26,028 bases of DNA from Thiotrichaceae bacterium UBA4486 (GTDB lineage Bacteria; Pseudomonadota; Gammaproteobacteria; Eutrophobiales; Eutrophobiaceae): positions 1-26,028 of the forward strand of contig DGNS01000019.1 in assembly GCA_002389045.1 (NCBI GenBank), in the 5' to 3' direction. The notes below the pieces were generated by a model. The model saw nothing but the letters and a program-made list of their open reading frames with translations. It made no database searches and had not been told where the DNA came from. Positions 15,616 through 23,380 of this stretch are shown here, piece after piece (position 1 is the stretch's first letter; each line of letters begins with the position of its first letter). A program made the position numbers and the translations under genes.

Positions 15616-16657
15616 GATCCACTTTCCTTATGGCCCGAAAATCAGTGATTGATAAACCCAACAATTCTGCTGATTTTGATTCGCTGATCAGGTCTTCCGC
15701 CAGCGCATGAAAAACCAGTTGCATGAATACCTGCGGTTCTTCGCGTGAATATTTATCGCAGGGTTCCTGCTTGTGCCAGCCCAGTTTGCGGAAATATTTA
15801 ATGAGTTCGAGATGGGTTGCATCATTGATAATGCCCAGTTCATGGGCGCGATGCAGCCAGGCATTCATGCTTAATCCATAGGCTTTTTTCAAAACACACA
15901 ATTCGCGCGGTTCGAACCAGGTGCGTTTCCGGCCGAGTTCTTTATATGCTTCCGCTGCCGGTACCAGAAAGGCGCCCGCAAAACGATTGGCCGCGGTTTC
16001 CTCCTCAAGCTTTCTGTTGAGCCGTTCCTTTAATATTAAATGACCCAGTTCATGCGCCAGTGTAAAACGCTGCCTGTCACCCGGCCATTCACTGCCAACC
16101 ACAATGACCGGGTTTCCATTTACCATGGCTGCCAGGCCATCAAACTGCATATCATGCACGGCATTGGTCTGGATAATTTTTATGCCGCGTTCTTCCAGTG
16201 TACCGGTGAGGTCTTGAATTGGATTACGGCCCAGATCCCAGGCATCACGGATGTGGTTGGTAATGTGTTCGATTTCATCGTAGCTGTTTACCCTGGCTGG
16301 TAAACCTTTTGGAACAACGAATGGACTGATCGGGCTGACCGGCAAAATTTCTTCAAGCTCCATATAACGCTCAACCTGCTCAATGACATCTCCTTCAATT
16401 TGCCGGAGGATTTTTTTGGGCAGTTTGGCGTGCTTGCGGTATTCCACTTCATGCAGGCTGACCTGGATGGTGCGGAAAAAGTATTCCACGCGAACATTCA
16501 GCGCCCTGGCCAGAGCAAGCAGGATGCTTGAATTCGGGGTGACTTGCCCGTTTTCATATTTGGATATGGACATGGCGCTGATCCCGACCTTGTCCGCCAG
16601 TTCCCGCAGGGACAGGCCAGAGGCCCTACGCGCTTGCTTGATACGACTTCCTATCAT
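15590..16657 (-). CDS. XRE regulator with ImmA/IrrE metallopeptidase domain (antitoxin)
   Basis: The 355-residue protein starts with an XRE helix-turn-helix (residues 1-60: GSRIKQARRASGLSLREL, then ISAMSISKYENGQ). It ends in an ImmA/IrrE-type peptidase (COG2856): FTLAHELGHLIL holds the zinc motif HELGH at 202-206, with a third ligand likely in the EEETAANRFAGAFLVP stretch. Such proteins bind DNA and can cleave or release partner regulators; paired with a PIN toxin they act as antitoxin and repressor. I chose ATG at 16657 because GGAG lies 7 bases upstream; the longer frame from 16684 starts inside the operator. The gene overlaps the PIN toxin by 26 bp. Its promoter at 16705-16733 is overlapped by a perfect inverted repeat, indicating autoregulation. 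Domain calls are firm; the mechanism of toxin control is inferred. Confidence 0.9.
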   Translation of the reverse strand: MIGSRIKQARRASGLSLRELADKVGISAMSISKYENGQVTPNSSILLALARALNVRVEYFFRTIQVSLHEVEYRKHAKLPKKILRQIEGDVIEQVERYMELEEILPVSPISPFVVPKGLPARVNSYDEIEHITNHIRDAWDLGRNPIQDLTGTLEERGIKIIQTNAVHDMQFDGLAAMVNGNPVIVVGSEWPGDRQRFTLAHELGHLILKERLNRKLEEETAANRFAGAFLVPAAEAYKELGRKRTWFEPRELCVLKKAYGLSMNAWLHRAHELGIINDATHLELIKYFRKLGWHKQEPCDKYSREEPQVFMQLVFHALAEDLISESKSAELLGLSITDFRAIRKVDHVKTVVNQ

Positions 16658-16668
16658 GGTGATTCTCC

Positions 16669-16733
16669 AGTTTACAAAACTCAATAAAATACTATAATTT
16701 GTAAACTATATGCATTAGCCAAACTAATGTCAA
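16669..16733 (-). promoter_or_regulatory. Promoter and operator of the XRE/ImmA-PIN operon
   Basis: On the minus strand TTGACA (16728-16733) is followed after exactly 17 bp by TATAGT (16705-16710), a near-consensus sigma70 promoter. AGTTTACAAA (16669-16678) and TTTGTAAACT (16698-16707) are a perfect 10-bp inverted repeat with 19 bp between. The upstream arm overlaps the -10 box and the downstream arm abuts the GGAG ribosome binding site. Binding of the XRE domain to both arms would block transcription start, a standard antitoxin arrangement. The elements are seen directly; which protein binds is inferred. Confidence 0.75.
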
Positions 16734-16745
16734 ACTTGATTATAT

Positions 16746-16782
16746 TTATTGATCAAGGAGTTATTCCCGGCCTGATCAATAA
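16746..16782. repeat. 10-bp inverted repeat upstream of the XRE/ImmA promoter
   Basis: TTATTGATCA (16746-16755) and TGATCAATAA (16773-16782) are perfectly complementary across 17 bp. The repeat lies 12 bp upstream of the -35 box at 16728-16733 and could be an activator or repressor site, or a weak hairpin after hipA transcription; there is no U-run. Purpose unknown. Confidence 0.45.
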
Positions 16783-16978
16783 TTTAAGCTGGAAATATAC
16801 GCCTGATAACTCTATATTTCATATCCAGACGGGTAAATCCTGTTGCGTACCTTGGGTGTTCCCTTCCATCGGTTGGCCAGACAGAGCCCAGGGAAGTTCG
16901 GCGTAACAGGGGCCGTCTTCTTTATTTCTCCCCTCTTAAATATTCTGTCTCAAAAGTGGAGCACCTGCATTCGTCGGC
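16783..16978. other. Gene-free spacer after hipA with an imperfect long inverted repeat
   Basis: No gene is supported here. CCTGTTGCG (16839-16847) nearly matches the complement of CGTAACAGG (16902-16910), with one mismatch. Inside these arms TTCCCT (16859-16864) pairs with AGGGAA (16890-16895), so the 72-base segment can fold into an interrupted stem. It lies downstream of hipA and may help end transcription, though no T-run follows. An integron attC reading was considered and rejected. Confidence 0.4.
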
Positions 16979-18268
16979 TCAGTTAACCCGGAATAGGCGT
17001 GTTATACGACTGCAACGCGTTTCCAGTTCTTCAACAAGCCTGGTCAATACCGGCGTATCAATTCCGTCTTTCCGCAGACGTGCCAGGATATTCTGTGCAT
17101 GTTCAGGCAATATTTCCCCCCACTTGTGGATTTGTGCCAACAGTTCATTTGCCGGATAGCCACAACGACGGGCCATCCGTTCGAAATGCCGGGGTTGTAA
17201 CCCATAGTCACGGTAGTGAGTGTCGATGCGCATTGCAAATCGCTCATGTCTCCGGTGGCGGTCATAAGGCAACAGACTGGCGATATCATAGAATGGTGCC
17301 AGACGAACCTGACCACCAACACCCAACAACAAACTGTAGTTCTTGGCGTGCGCATCTGTTCCGAGAATGAGGTAATTGAATGCAATCGCAGCCATGAAAC
17401 GCCGCCGATCTTCTACGGGGCGTGAAGATTGATTCAACAGATCCATGATCCGGTTGATTCCAGGACCACCCTCATTCTCATACTTATTGGCCGGGTGAAT
17501 AGCAAGTGCCTGGCAGGCATCTTCCTGATGAATACGTATCAGGTCTTCAGTGCCTGGTTGTCGATCGTAACGTTCAACAACAATGGCCAATTCATCATTG
17601 AAGCGCTGGATGCTTGTTGCTGGAACTCGTAATCCCACTGCATCGGCAAGTCGCAAGCAAAAATGTTCGTTTTCAACGTGACCGTCCAGATCCGGACGCG
17701 GAGGTTTAAGGATATGTGTAGTCGGTTCACTACCGGACGGGATATACCAATGACCGCCGCTATATTGAAGTGCGGTTTTTGCCTGGGCGCCTGCAAGAGA
17801 AAACTGGCCAATATCGTCCGCTCGTCGCGTCAATCCGGGATCCCGGCGCAAGTCCCGCAATATGTCAGAGATATCTTTTTCTGAGATACGACTACGATTC
17901 CCTTCCAATGCCCCGTTAACCCGCTCTTCCGGCACAAACTGCACCGCTCCGGCGCAGTCTTGTCCTACATGACTCAACAAACCGAAAACACTGTTGGGAC
18001 TGACATGGAACCTGGCGGCCCAGCGCTGTAATACCCGCTCGTTATCCGGCAGCAACCCCCAAAGGAATGAATTGATTGTATCGTGACCATGTTCTTCCCG
18101 AAGCAAGGGCATGGACAAAGACAACGGGATCTCAAGATCTGAATCCAGGTAATCGGCATCATATCGAAACCGTAACCTTCCCCGGCTTTCCTTATAGACA
18201 CGACCCATGATCCCGCCATTCAGCAACACCAGCAGTTCCTCTGCTTTTTTCGTACTTTTCCTTGCCAC
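16979..18268 (-). CDS. hipA: HipA-family serine/threonine kinase toxin
   Basis: From GTG at 18268 the protein has 429 residues, close to the 440 of E. coli HipA, and begins ARKSTKKAEELLVLLNGG, a typical HipA N-domain start. The glycine-rich loop FSLAGAQAKTAL (156-167) carries S157, the position of the autophosphorylated Ser150 in E. coli. Other kinase marks are VERYDR (231-236), HQEDACQALA (247-256), catalytic D305 and N310 in GTDAHAKN, and metal-binding D328 in APFYDIAS. In E. coli HipA phosphorylates glutamyl-tRNA synthetase, halting translation and producing persisters; the target here is unverified. The frame is open back to 18322 inside hipB, but those residues do not fit the family, while GTG at 18268 is 10 bases after the hipB stop. 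Kinase motifs look intact. Confidence 0.9.
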   Translation of the reverse strand: MARKSTKKAEELLVLLNGGIMGRVYKESRGRLRFRYDADYLDSDLEIPLSLSMPLLREEHGHDTINSFLWGLLPDNERVLQRWAARFHVSPNSVFGLLSHVGQDCAGAVQFVPEERVNGALEGNRSRISEKDISDILRDLRRDPGLTRRADDIGQFSLAGAQAKTALQYSGGHWYIPSGSEPTTHILKPPRPDLDGHVENEHFCLRLADAVGLRVPATSIQRFNDELAIVVERYDRQPGTEDLIRIHQEDACQALAIHPANKYENEGGPGINRIMDLLNQSSRPVEDRRRFMAAIAFNYLILGTDAHAKNYSLLLGVGGQVRLAPFYDIASLLPYDRHRRHERFAMRIDTHYRDYGLQPRHFERMARRCGYPANELLAQIHKWGEILPEHAQNILARLRKDGIDTPVLTRLVEELETRCSRITRLFRVN

Positions 18269-18278
18269 TGCGCCTGAC

Positions 18279-18572
18279 TCAGTCCACCAGATCGTCAATA
18301 TTCGGTTGGGCCCCGGCATCACGGGCCGGCATTGATGCCTCGGACTTATCCTGAATTGTGCCTTCCAGAACGATCCCCAGGTAAGCCATTAGCCGCAGCA
18401 CCTGGCCTACCCACGCACGTTGTTTACCCTGCTCCACTTCCGCAACCCATGGCTGGGAAACACCCAATTCACAGGCAACCTGGCGCTGGGTCAATCCACG
18501 GCGCTGCCGTGCGGCGGCGATAAGCTGACCGAGGTCCCGGCTGCTTCGAACACGGTGGTATTTTTTACCCAT
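18279..18572 (-). CDS. hipB: HipB-family XRE antitoxin and repressor
   Basis: The 97-residue protein has an XRE helix-turn-helix at about 12-70: LGQLIAAARQRRGLTQRQVA, then LGVSQPWVAEVEQGKQRAWV. A short acidic tail (PNIDDLVD) may reach HipA. HipB neutralises HipA and represses the hipBA promoter. I chose ATG at 18572 (MGKKYHRVRS). The open frame extends upstream to 18635, but that stretch runs through the operators and promoter, so the longer start would lie before the transcription start. The ribosome binding site is weak. hipA starts 10 bases after the stop. Upstream sequence shows three evenly spaced dyads (18580-18649), supporting autorepression. Confidence 0.88.
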   Translation of the reverse strand: MGKKYHRVRSSRDLGQLIAAARQRRGLTQRQVACELGVSQPWVAEVEQGKQRAWVGQVLRLMAYLGIVLEGTIQDKSEASMPARDAGAQPNIDDLVD

Positions 18573-18579
18573 GATTTTG

Positions 18580-18649
18580 ATATCCGAGCGACTATAAGAT
18601 ACGATTATAGTTGATCGGATATCAAATGCAATCATAGCCGAGCGGCTAT
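18580..18649 (-). promoter_or_regulatory. hipBA promoter with three HipB-like operator dyads at 27-bp spacing
   Basis: Three 16-bp near-palindromes occur at 18580-18595 (ATATCCGAGCGACTAT), 18607-18622 (ATAGTTGATCGGATAT) and 18634-18649 (ATAGCCGAGCGGCTAT). Their starts are exactly 27 bp apart; the 11-bp spacers are also related (AAGATACGATT, CAAATGCAATC, CAAATAAGATT). On the minus strand a consensus -10 TATAAT lies at 18604-18609. A -35-like TTGCAT lies at 18626-18631, 16 bp upstream. The middle dyad overlaps the spacer and -10 box, and the outer two flank the promoter, so cooperative HipB binding would silence it. Confidence 0.75.
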
Positions 18650-18663
18650 CAAATAAGATTTTA

Positions 18664-18803
18664 GGATGCTACTAAAAATGAGGATTTTTTCGTGAGAGTA
18701 AGGAAGCACCGCGCGCAGAACTGCAGTTTACATGGAGTAAATGAGGATTCGAGCACGGCGCTGACGCTGCTATCGCGAAAAAAGACCATTTTTAGAAGTG
18801 CCC
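18664..18803. mobile_element. MITE-like 140-bp element with imperfect terminal inverted repeats
   Basis: The left end begins GGATGCTACTAAAAATG and reaches TTTTTTCG (18664-18692). The right end, read on the other strand, begins GGGCACTTCTAAAAATG and also reaches TTTTTTCG (18776-18803). The ends match imperfectly over about 28 bp and enclose about 83 bp with no coding capacity, as in a non-autonomous miniature transposon. The flanks give TA/TA, or TTTA/TATA with one mismatch, as possible target duplications. The right end supplies the TAA stop of jetD (18792-18794). I think related repeats occur in other gammaproteobacteria, but could not check. The arms could also act as a transcription end between jetD and hipB. 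Confidence 0.55.
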
Positions 18804-20009
18804 TATAGTCGATCGGGTATCAACTATCGCCCGTACCGCGGCTTGCACGCAGTTGTACGCAATCCGCTCCTGTTCCAGGCGGACCCGTTGACCGAACCGC
18901 TCATCGCGCAAGGCGTTGAACAATTCCGTTTCACCGGGATTGAGGTGTGTTAGTTCACCGCTGAACCGGCTCCCGGCCGGCTCTTCCACCCAGAGTTCCC
19001 GATGCGCCTCCAGGGTGGCGCGGTCCATCAGAAAAGAGCGGGCCCGGGGCAACACCGTGCGCAGGCGATTGAGAATGGCGAAGCCGTGGGTGTCGATGTC
19101 GCCCCAGTAATGGATCTCGGTTCGTTGCAGCCACGGGATCTCGGCCAGCCGATCCAGACCGTACCCCAGACCGAATATCACCAGGCTGCCGGGGCATTCC
19201 GGAAAGGCGAGGCCGTTAATATCGTTTTCAGTGATAAAAACCCGCTGCACATTAAGTGACAACCCCGCGAACTGTTCCCCCGGTACCGATATATCCGTCA
19301 ACCCGTTGATGGCCAACGCCGGATCGAGAATGCGAAAGCGGATCAAGGACGGCTTGTTCCGCAATCCATAGCGGTGTTCGAATTGCCGCGCCCCTGTCGC
19401 CGTTTTATCTATGTCTTCATCCGGTAAAACGTTATCGAGCAACTGCATAAATAATTTTCGGCGTGTCTCGATGAACTTGGTGTCCACCCCCGGTATGTCA
19501 AGCTGGCGCAGGTAAATACCGCTGCGCGGATGTTCGCGGAACCAGTTGAGTACCGCCAATACACGGGTCCAGTGTTCGGCCTGTTCAAGCAAAGTCAGCG
19601 GATGGGCTTCCAACCAGGTTCTCAAGGACGGGAAAGACACCAGCGTAACTTCGGCAAGCCGGCTGAAGCGATCCGCGTCCTGCACCCGTTGAATAAGACG
19701 CAGGGCATCCGCCTCGGAAGGCACGACGGCGGTCCCAGGCAGATCGTTGGCGCCGTGTACCCGGTGGTTTATACGCTGCCAGGTAATATCATAACCGTAC
19801 CCGCGTTGTGGGCGTGATGCGTTGACAAGGGCAGTCACCCATTGACGTACTTCATCGTAATTCTCCGCCAGATCCCGCGACGAGGGGCGGCGCAGTCGAA
19901 GCTCCAGGGGAAAGAGGGATGAATCATTAAGACGCGCGGCCAGCAATGAGCCATTATCCCAGAGTCGCTGGACCTGCCGGCGCAGATCATCCGGGGTGTT
20001 CCATTTCAT
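18792..20009 (-). CDS. jetD: Wadjet subunit JetD, Toprim nuclease (DUF3322-DUF2220)
   Basis: The 405-residue protein has an N-terminal DUF3322-like region (about 1-190) and a C-terminal DUF2220 Toprim domain related to topoisomerase VI. The catalytic Glu is in VFITENDING (E261) and the metal-binding acids in HYWGDIDTHGFAIL (D303, D305). JetD is the nuclease that cuts circular plasmid DNA after JetABC has extruded it. ATG at 20009 overlaps the jetC stop by four bases (ATGA). The natural C-terminus probably lay near QAAVRAI. The last ten residues (VDTRSTIGHF) are encoded by a HipB-like operator (18805-18820) and the end of the MITE-like element, which provides the stop. This tail is far from the active site and probably harmless. 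Subunit identity is firm. Confidence 0.93.
   Translation of the reverse strand: MKWNTPDDLRRQVQRLWDNGSLLAARLNDSSLFPLELRLRRPSSRDLAENYDEVRQWVTALVNASRPQRGYGYDITWQRINHRVHGANDLPGTAVVPSEADALRLIQRVQDADRFSRLAEVTLVSFPSLRTWLEAHPLTLLEQAEHWTRVLAVLNWFREHPRSGIYLRQLDIPGVDTKFIETRRKLFMQLLDNVLPDEDIDKTATGARQFEHRYGLRNKPSLIRFRILDPALAINGLTDISVPGEQFAGLSLNVQRVFITENDINGLAFPECPGSLVIFGLGYGLDRLAEIPWLQRTEIHYWGDIDTHGFAILNRLRTVLPRARSFLMDRATLEAHRELWVEEPAGSRFSGELTHLNPGETELFNALRDERFGQRVRLEQERIAYNCVQAAVRAIVDTRSTIGHF
18805..18820. promoter_or_regulatory. Fourth HipB-like operator dyad inside the 3' end of jetD
   Basis: ATAGTCGATCGGGTAT matches the hipBA operator ATAGTTGATCGGATAT at 14 of 16 positions, and the flanking T and CAA match too. 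It lies within jetD codons, 2 bases past the MITE-like element. Removing that 140-bp element plus a 2-4-bp target duplication places it 27-29 bp from the third hip operator, fitting the 27-bp register of the array. It is thus probably the displaced outermost hip operator. Regulation of jetABCD from here is unlikely, as it lies at the operon's end. Confidence 0.6.
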
Positions 20010-23000
20010 TGCACGGCAATTCGGCCGACGGCCGCCTTTTCGGTCCGGTATTCCTCAATGGTCAGGTTACGCAACAGGGACTGATGTCCATCGGGGCTGT
20101 GTACGAAACCAACCCCGGATACGTACGGCTCGATGATATGGATCTTCTGCAGCGGGGTAACAACGAGCAACTGAAGGTTGAGCCGCTTGAACAGTTCCAG
20201 ACCGTAGCGGGCCGATTCGTCCGACCCCCGGCCAAAGGCCTCGTCGATAACCACGAAACGGAATGAGCGCGAGCGGGTCTCCCCCCATTCCAGCCCGAAC
20301 TGATACGCCAGACTGGCGGCCAGTACGGTATAAGCGAGCTTTTCCTTTTGACCGCCGGACTTGCCGCCGGAATCGGAATAGTGTTCGTGCTCCTTGTCGT
20401 CCTCGCGCCAACGTTCCGATGCGGAAAAGACAAACCAGTTGCGTACATCGGTGACCTTGCGCGTCCAGCGGCGATCCAGATCGGTGGTTCCTTCCCGGCC
20501 GCGGAAGCGTTCGATGATGGCCTTGACTTGCAGGAACTTGGCCTCTGAATACTGCTCGTCACCGGAACCGGTCAACGTGCCTTCGGTGCAGGCGCGCAGG
20601 TTTTGTTGAAATTCGCGAATATCGGGGTCCGGGGAGGATTCCGCCAGCAGCTTGATATAACGGCCCGGGTTGTAATCGATAGCATGCAGGGAATGATTGA
20701 TAGTCTCAATACGCTCTCGAATCTCCTGGCGCTCACGATTCAATTGTGCCTGAAACCCGGCCACCTCCCGGATCGTATTTTCATTCAACAGTTCCTTGAA
20801 CCGGGCCTCGAAGCGCGGCAGGTCGTCGGCAGTCAGTTGCTCCAGCATGCCGCGGTATTCATCAGCGGCGTCTATGCCGGCATCCACTTCCCGCGTATCC
20901 AGGGGCCAGTCATTTTTGTAGGACTGCATGGCCTTGATAATACGATCGCGCAGGATGTTGATCTGCTTGTCCTCGACATCGATGCGCTTCTGCAGCCATT
21001 CGCGCATATCCCGTTCACATTTATCGCAGGAATTCAGTGTTAAGGCCTGTTCGCCGATGGCTTCGGGCCGCATCGCTTCAAGTTCCGAATATCGCTCGCG
21101 ATCCTCTTGCGAAGCGGCCTGCACCAACGATCGGCATTCATCAAGATGCTGAACAGCATCAGTATGCTTTTGCCGGTTCCGGCTCATATCATCTCTGGCG
21201 CCGTCCCGGGCATGCTCCGTATCCTTGATCGTGTTTTCCAATTCAGCGAGTTGCTCCTGCAGCGTCTTCAAGACGTCCGATGCGGCTTTAAGTTCGCGGT
21301 ATTCAATTTCCAGTCGTTCGATCTCGCCGGCCAGTGGCCGCCAGTCCTGAAACCTGAAGTCGGTGAACATCTCAAGCTGACTCAGGCGCTCCAGGCGCGT
21401 ATTCACTTCCTTTTGTTGTGTTTGCAGGTCGGTGATTTCACCTCCGAGTTTCTGCATGCGCCTTTCCAGCCCTTCCGCCTGCTGTCTGAGAGCCGCGATC
21501 TTGGCTTCATTATTCCAGCCCAGCACATAGCGGGATGGATCATCGATGCGGTGCCGATCATCCTTTTCATGGCGCTCACCGGATGCCTTGATCTGACCGT
21601 AACGGGTAAGCGCCTTTTGCCGGCGCCGAAACTCATCCATATTCTCACAACAGACATAATCAAACCGTTTTATGAGTTCATGCTCCAGCCAGTGAAACAT
21701 GCCCGACCCGGGTTTGATCACCAGTTTTCGCACCAGCGATTGCGGGTCGGATTCCCGTAATGTGCCCTCATCGCGCTCGCGCACCCGGAAATACACCAGG
21801 CGGCCGCGCAGATCGGTGCCGTCCACCCAATCGGCGACCGTTGCATAATGACTGTCTGGAACCAGTAGCGATAGTCCGAAATTGTGCAGTACGCGCTCAA
21901 TCGCGCCTTCCCAGTCGCGTTCCGTATCACGCACCTGGATAAGTTCACCTACGAAAGGCAATGTATCTTCAGTCAGATCTAACGCTTCACAGAGGAGTTC
22001 ACGCATACGCAATACCGCAGCTGGAATGTTACTGCGACGATTACGCAGCGATGTAATTTCGGCATCGAGACTTTCGTGTTCCCGGCGTAAACCCTGTAAT
22101 TCCACGCCGGCTTCGTTAAGCCGGTTTTGCAGTTCGGCTTTTCGATTCTCCGCTGCTTCGCGTTCTCCGGCGATTGCCTGCTGGTTGGCATGAAAAGTTC
22201 CGGCGTCAACAGCATCCGGCATGTTGAGAAATTCGGCCAGTTCACGATACTTGTCGGCGTTGTTTTGGTACGTCTGTTTCTGTTCCTTCCGCTCCTTAAT
22301 CTCCTTTTTTATCCGTTCCAATCGATCGCCACCTTCCTCCGCAATGGCCTGTTTCAGATCGTCGCGATTGGCCTGTAACCCTCCCAGTTCTTTGGTCAGG
22401 CTGTCCACACGATGGTTGATTCGGGCATACTCCGCATCCAGCTTCTCCAGGCGGTGATTCAACAGTTTCTCCTTCAGTCCGGCAAACCAGGAACGTAACG
22501 CCTCCCGGCAGGCGCGCAACGATTCGGCTTTGGCACTGCGTTCTGCGTATTGATCGATATCCGCAATCATCGGTTCCAGCGCCTGGATCTGTTCTCTGGC
22601 CTTGAGCACGGCTTCATGTGCCCTGTTCAGGTCGTCGAAATGTCCAATCAACGCCTGGATACGATTTTCCACCGGGAATGCTTCCAACATGTGATCACGT
22701 ACGAAGTCAGTCAGATTGCCGACTGATTTCATCGAGACGGTTTGATTGAAAAGTTCCAGGGCCTGTTCGTTTTCGATGCCGAAGTAACGCCGGAAGGCAT
22801 TGCCATAAGCCGGAAACCGATCGAAGACTTCCACGTGCTGCTGTTGTCGCAGCCGTTTGCGCAGGTTGGCCAGGTCCTTCCCGAAATCGGCGAAATCCCC
22901 GGCAATGGTTAATGGGCGTTGCGCCACTACATAAAACCGTTCCGGTTGTCCCTGACTGACCTTCATCCAGAATACCTGTGCCAGGGTAACGTGCCGGTCA

Positions 23001-23380
23001 TAGCCGAGGTTGTAGAAATGCCCGAGGATAACCGTATAGTTGTTGTAATCGCGCAGGGATACAGCGCGCGAACTCAGCCCGGTTTCGCTGCGTTCGGATT
23101 TATAATATCCCAGGACATAGGATTTCAGAGTGCGCTCACGGGCTTCCGCGCCGGCGGCCTTGTTGTAGGTAATACGTTGAGCCGGGACCAACAGCGTGGT
23201 GACGGCATCGACCAGCGTGGATTTCCCCGATCCGATATCCCCGGTCAACAGGCTGTTCTCTCCGCCCGGCGTCATCACCCAGATCCGATCATGAAAGGTG
23301 CCCCAGTTAAACAATTCCAGGCGTTGAAGGCGAAACCCGGTTCGGGTATCAGATTCAGCAAAATCCAGTTGGCTGTCCAT
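20006..23380 (-). CDS. jetC: Wadjet subunit JetC, MukB/SMC-like ATPase
   Basis: The 1124-residue protein is the motor of the complex. Walker A is TGDIGSGKSTLVDAV from about residue 46, the ABC signature is SGGKSGGQKEK at about 1004-1014, and Walker B is VVIDEAFGRGS at about 1043-1053. Between the heads lie long coiled coils (about 290-470 and 640-960, rich in E, K, R, Q and L) around a hinge-like section near 470-560 (LPFVGELIQVRD onward). ATP-driven loop extrusion by JetABC lets the complex measure and trap small closed-circular DNA. The ATG shares one base with the jetB stop (TAATG), and the stop overlaps jetD. Length and motifs are normal for type I Wadjet. A housekeeping MukB role is ruled out by the DUF3375, DUF4194 and DUF2220 neighbours. 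Confidence 0.95.
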   Translation of the reverse strand: MDSQLDFAESDTRTGFRLQRLELFNWGTFHDRIWVMTPGGENSLLTGDIGSGKSTLVDAVTTLLVPAQRITYNKAAGAEARERTLKSYVLGYYKSERSETGLSSRAVSLRDYNNYTVILGHFYNLGYDRHVTLAQVFWMKVSQGQPERFYVVAQRPLTIAGDFADFGKDLANLRKRLRQQQHVEVFDRFPAYGNAFRRYFGIENEQALELFNQTVSMKSVGNLTDFVRDHMLEAFPVENRIQALIGHFDDLNRAHEAVLKAREQIQALEPMIADIDQYAERSAKAESLRACREALRSWFAGLKEKLLNHRLEKLDAEYARINHRVDSLTKELGGLQANRDDLKQAIAEEGGDRLERIKKEIKERKEQKQTYQNNADKYRELAEFLNMPDAVDAGTFHANQQAIAGEREAAENRKAELQNRLNEAGVELQGLRREHESLDAEITSLRNRRSNIPAAVLRMRELLCEALDLTEDTLPFVGELIQVRDTERDWEGAIERVLHNFGLSLLVPDSHYATVADWVDGTDLRGRLVYFRVRERDEGTLRESDPQSLVRKLVIKPGSGMFHWLEHELIKRFDYVCCENMDEFRRRQKALTRYGQIKASGERHEKDDRHRIDDPSRYVLGWNNEAKIAALRQQAEGLERRMQKLGGEITDLQTQQKEVNTRLERLSQLEMFTDFRFQDWRPLAGEIERLEIEYRELKAASDVLKTLQEQLAELENTIKDTEHARDGARDDMSRNRQKHTDAVQHLDECRSLVQAASQEDRERYSELEAMRPEAIGEQALTLNSCDKCERDMREWLQKRIDVEDKQINILRDRIIKAMQSYKNDWPLDTREVDAGIDAADEYRGMLEQLTADDLPRFEARFKELLNENTIREVAGFQAQLNRERQEIRERIETINHSLHAIDYNPGRYIKLLAESSPDPDIREFQQNLRACTEGTLTGSGDEQYSEAKFLQVKAIIERFRGREGTTDLDRRWTRKVTDVRNWFVFSASERWREDDKEHEHYSDSGGKSGGQKEKLAYTVLAASLAYQFGLEWGETRSRSFRFVVIDEAFGRGSDESARYGLELFKRLNLQLLVVTPLQKIHIIEPYVSGVGFVHSPDGHQSLLRNLTIEEYRTEKAAVGRIAVQ

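Noticed and set aside
16658..16684. Longer start for the XRE/ImmA gene at 16684
   Set aside because: It lies within the operator region, while ATG at 16657 has GGAG at ideal spacing.
16839..16910. Possible integron attC site (GTT near the left arm, AAC near the right arm)
   Set aside because: The core bases GTTGCGT and GCGTAAC do not fit GTTRRRY and RYYYAAC, there is no integrase, and neighbouring genes are not arranged as cassettes.
18269..18322. ATG start at 18322 for hipA, overlapping hipB by 44 bases
   Set aside because: The extra residues do not match HipA N-termini; GTG at 18268 starts the conserved ARKSTKKAEELLVLLNGG segment.
18573..18635. Longer HipB starting at 18635
   Set aside because: The extension is encoded by the promoter and operators, so the start would precede the predicted transcription start.
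20006..23380. Housekeeping MukB or a generic SbcC
   Set aside because: The flanking DUF3375, DUF4194 and DUF2220 genes with overlapping ends define type I Wadjet.
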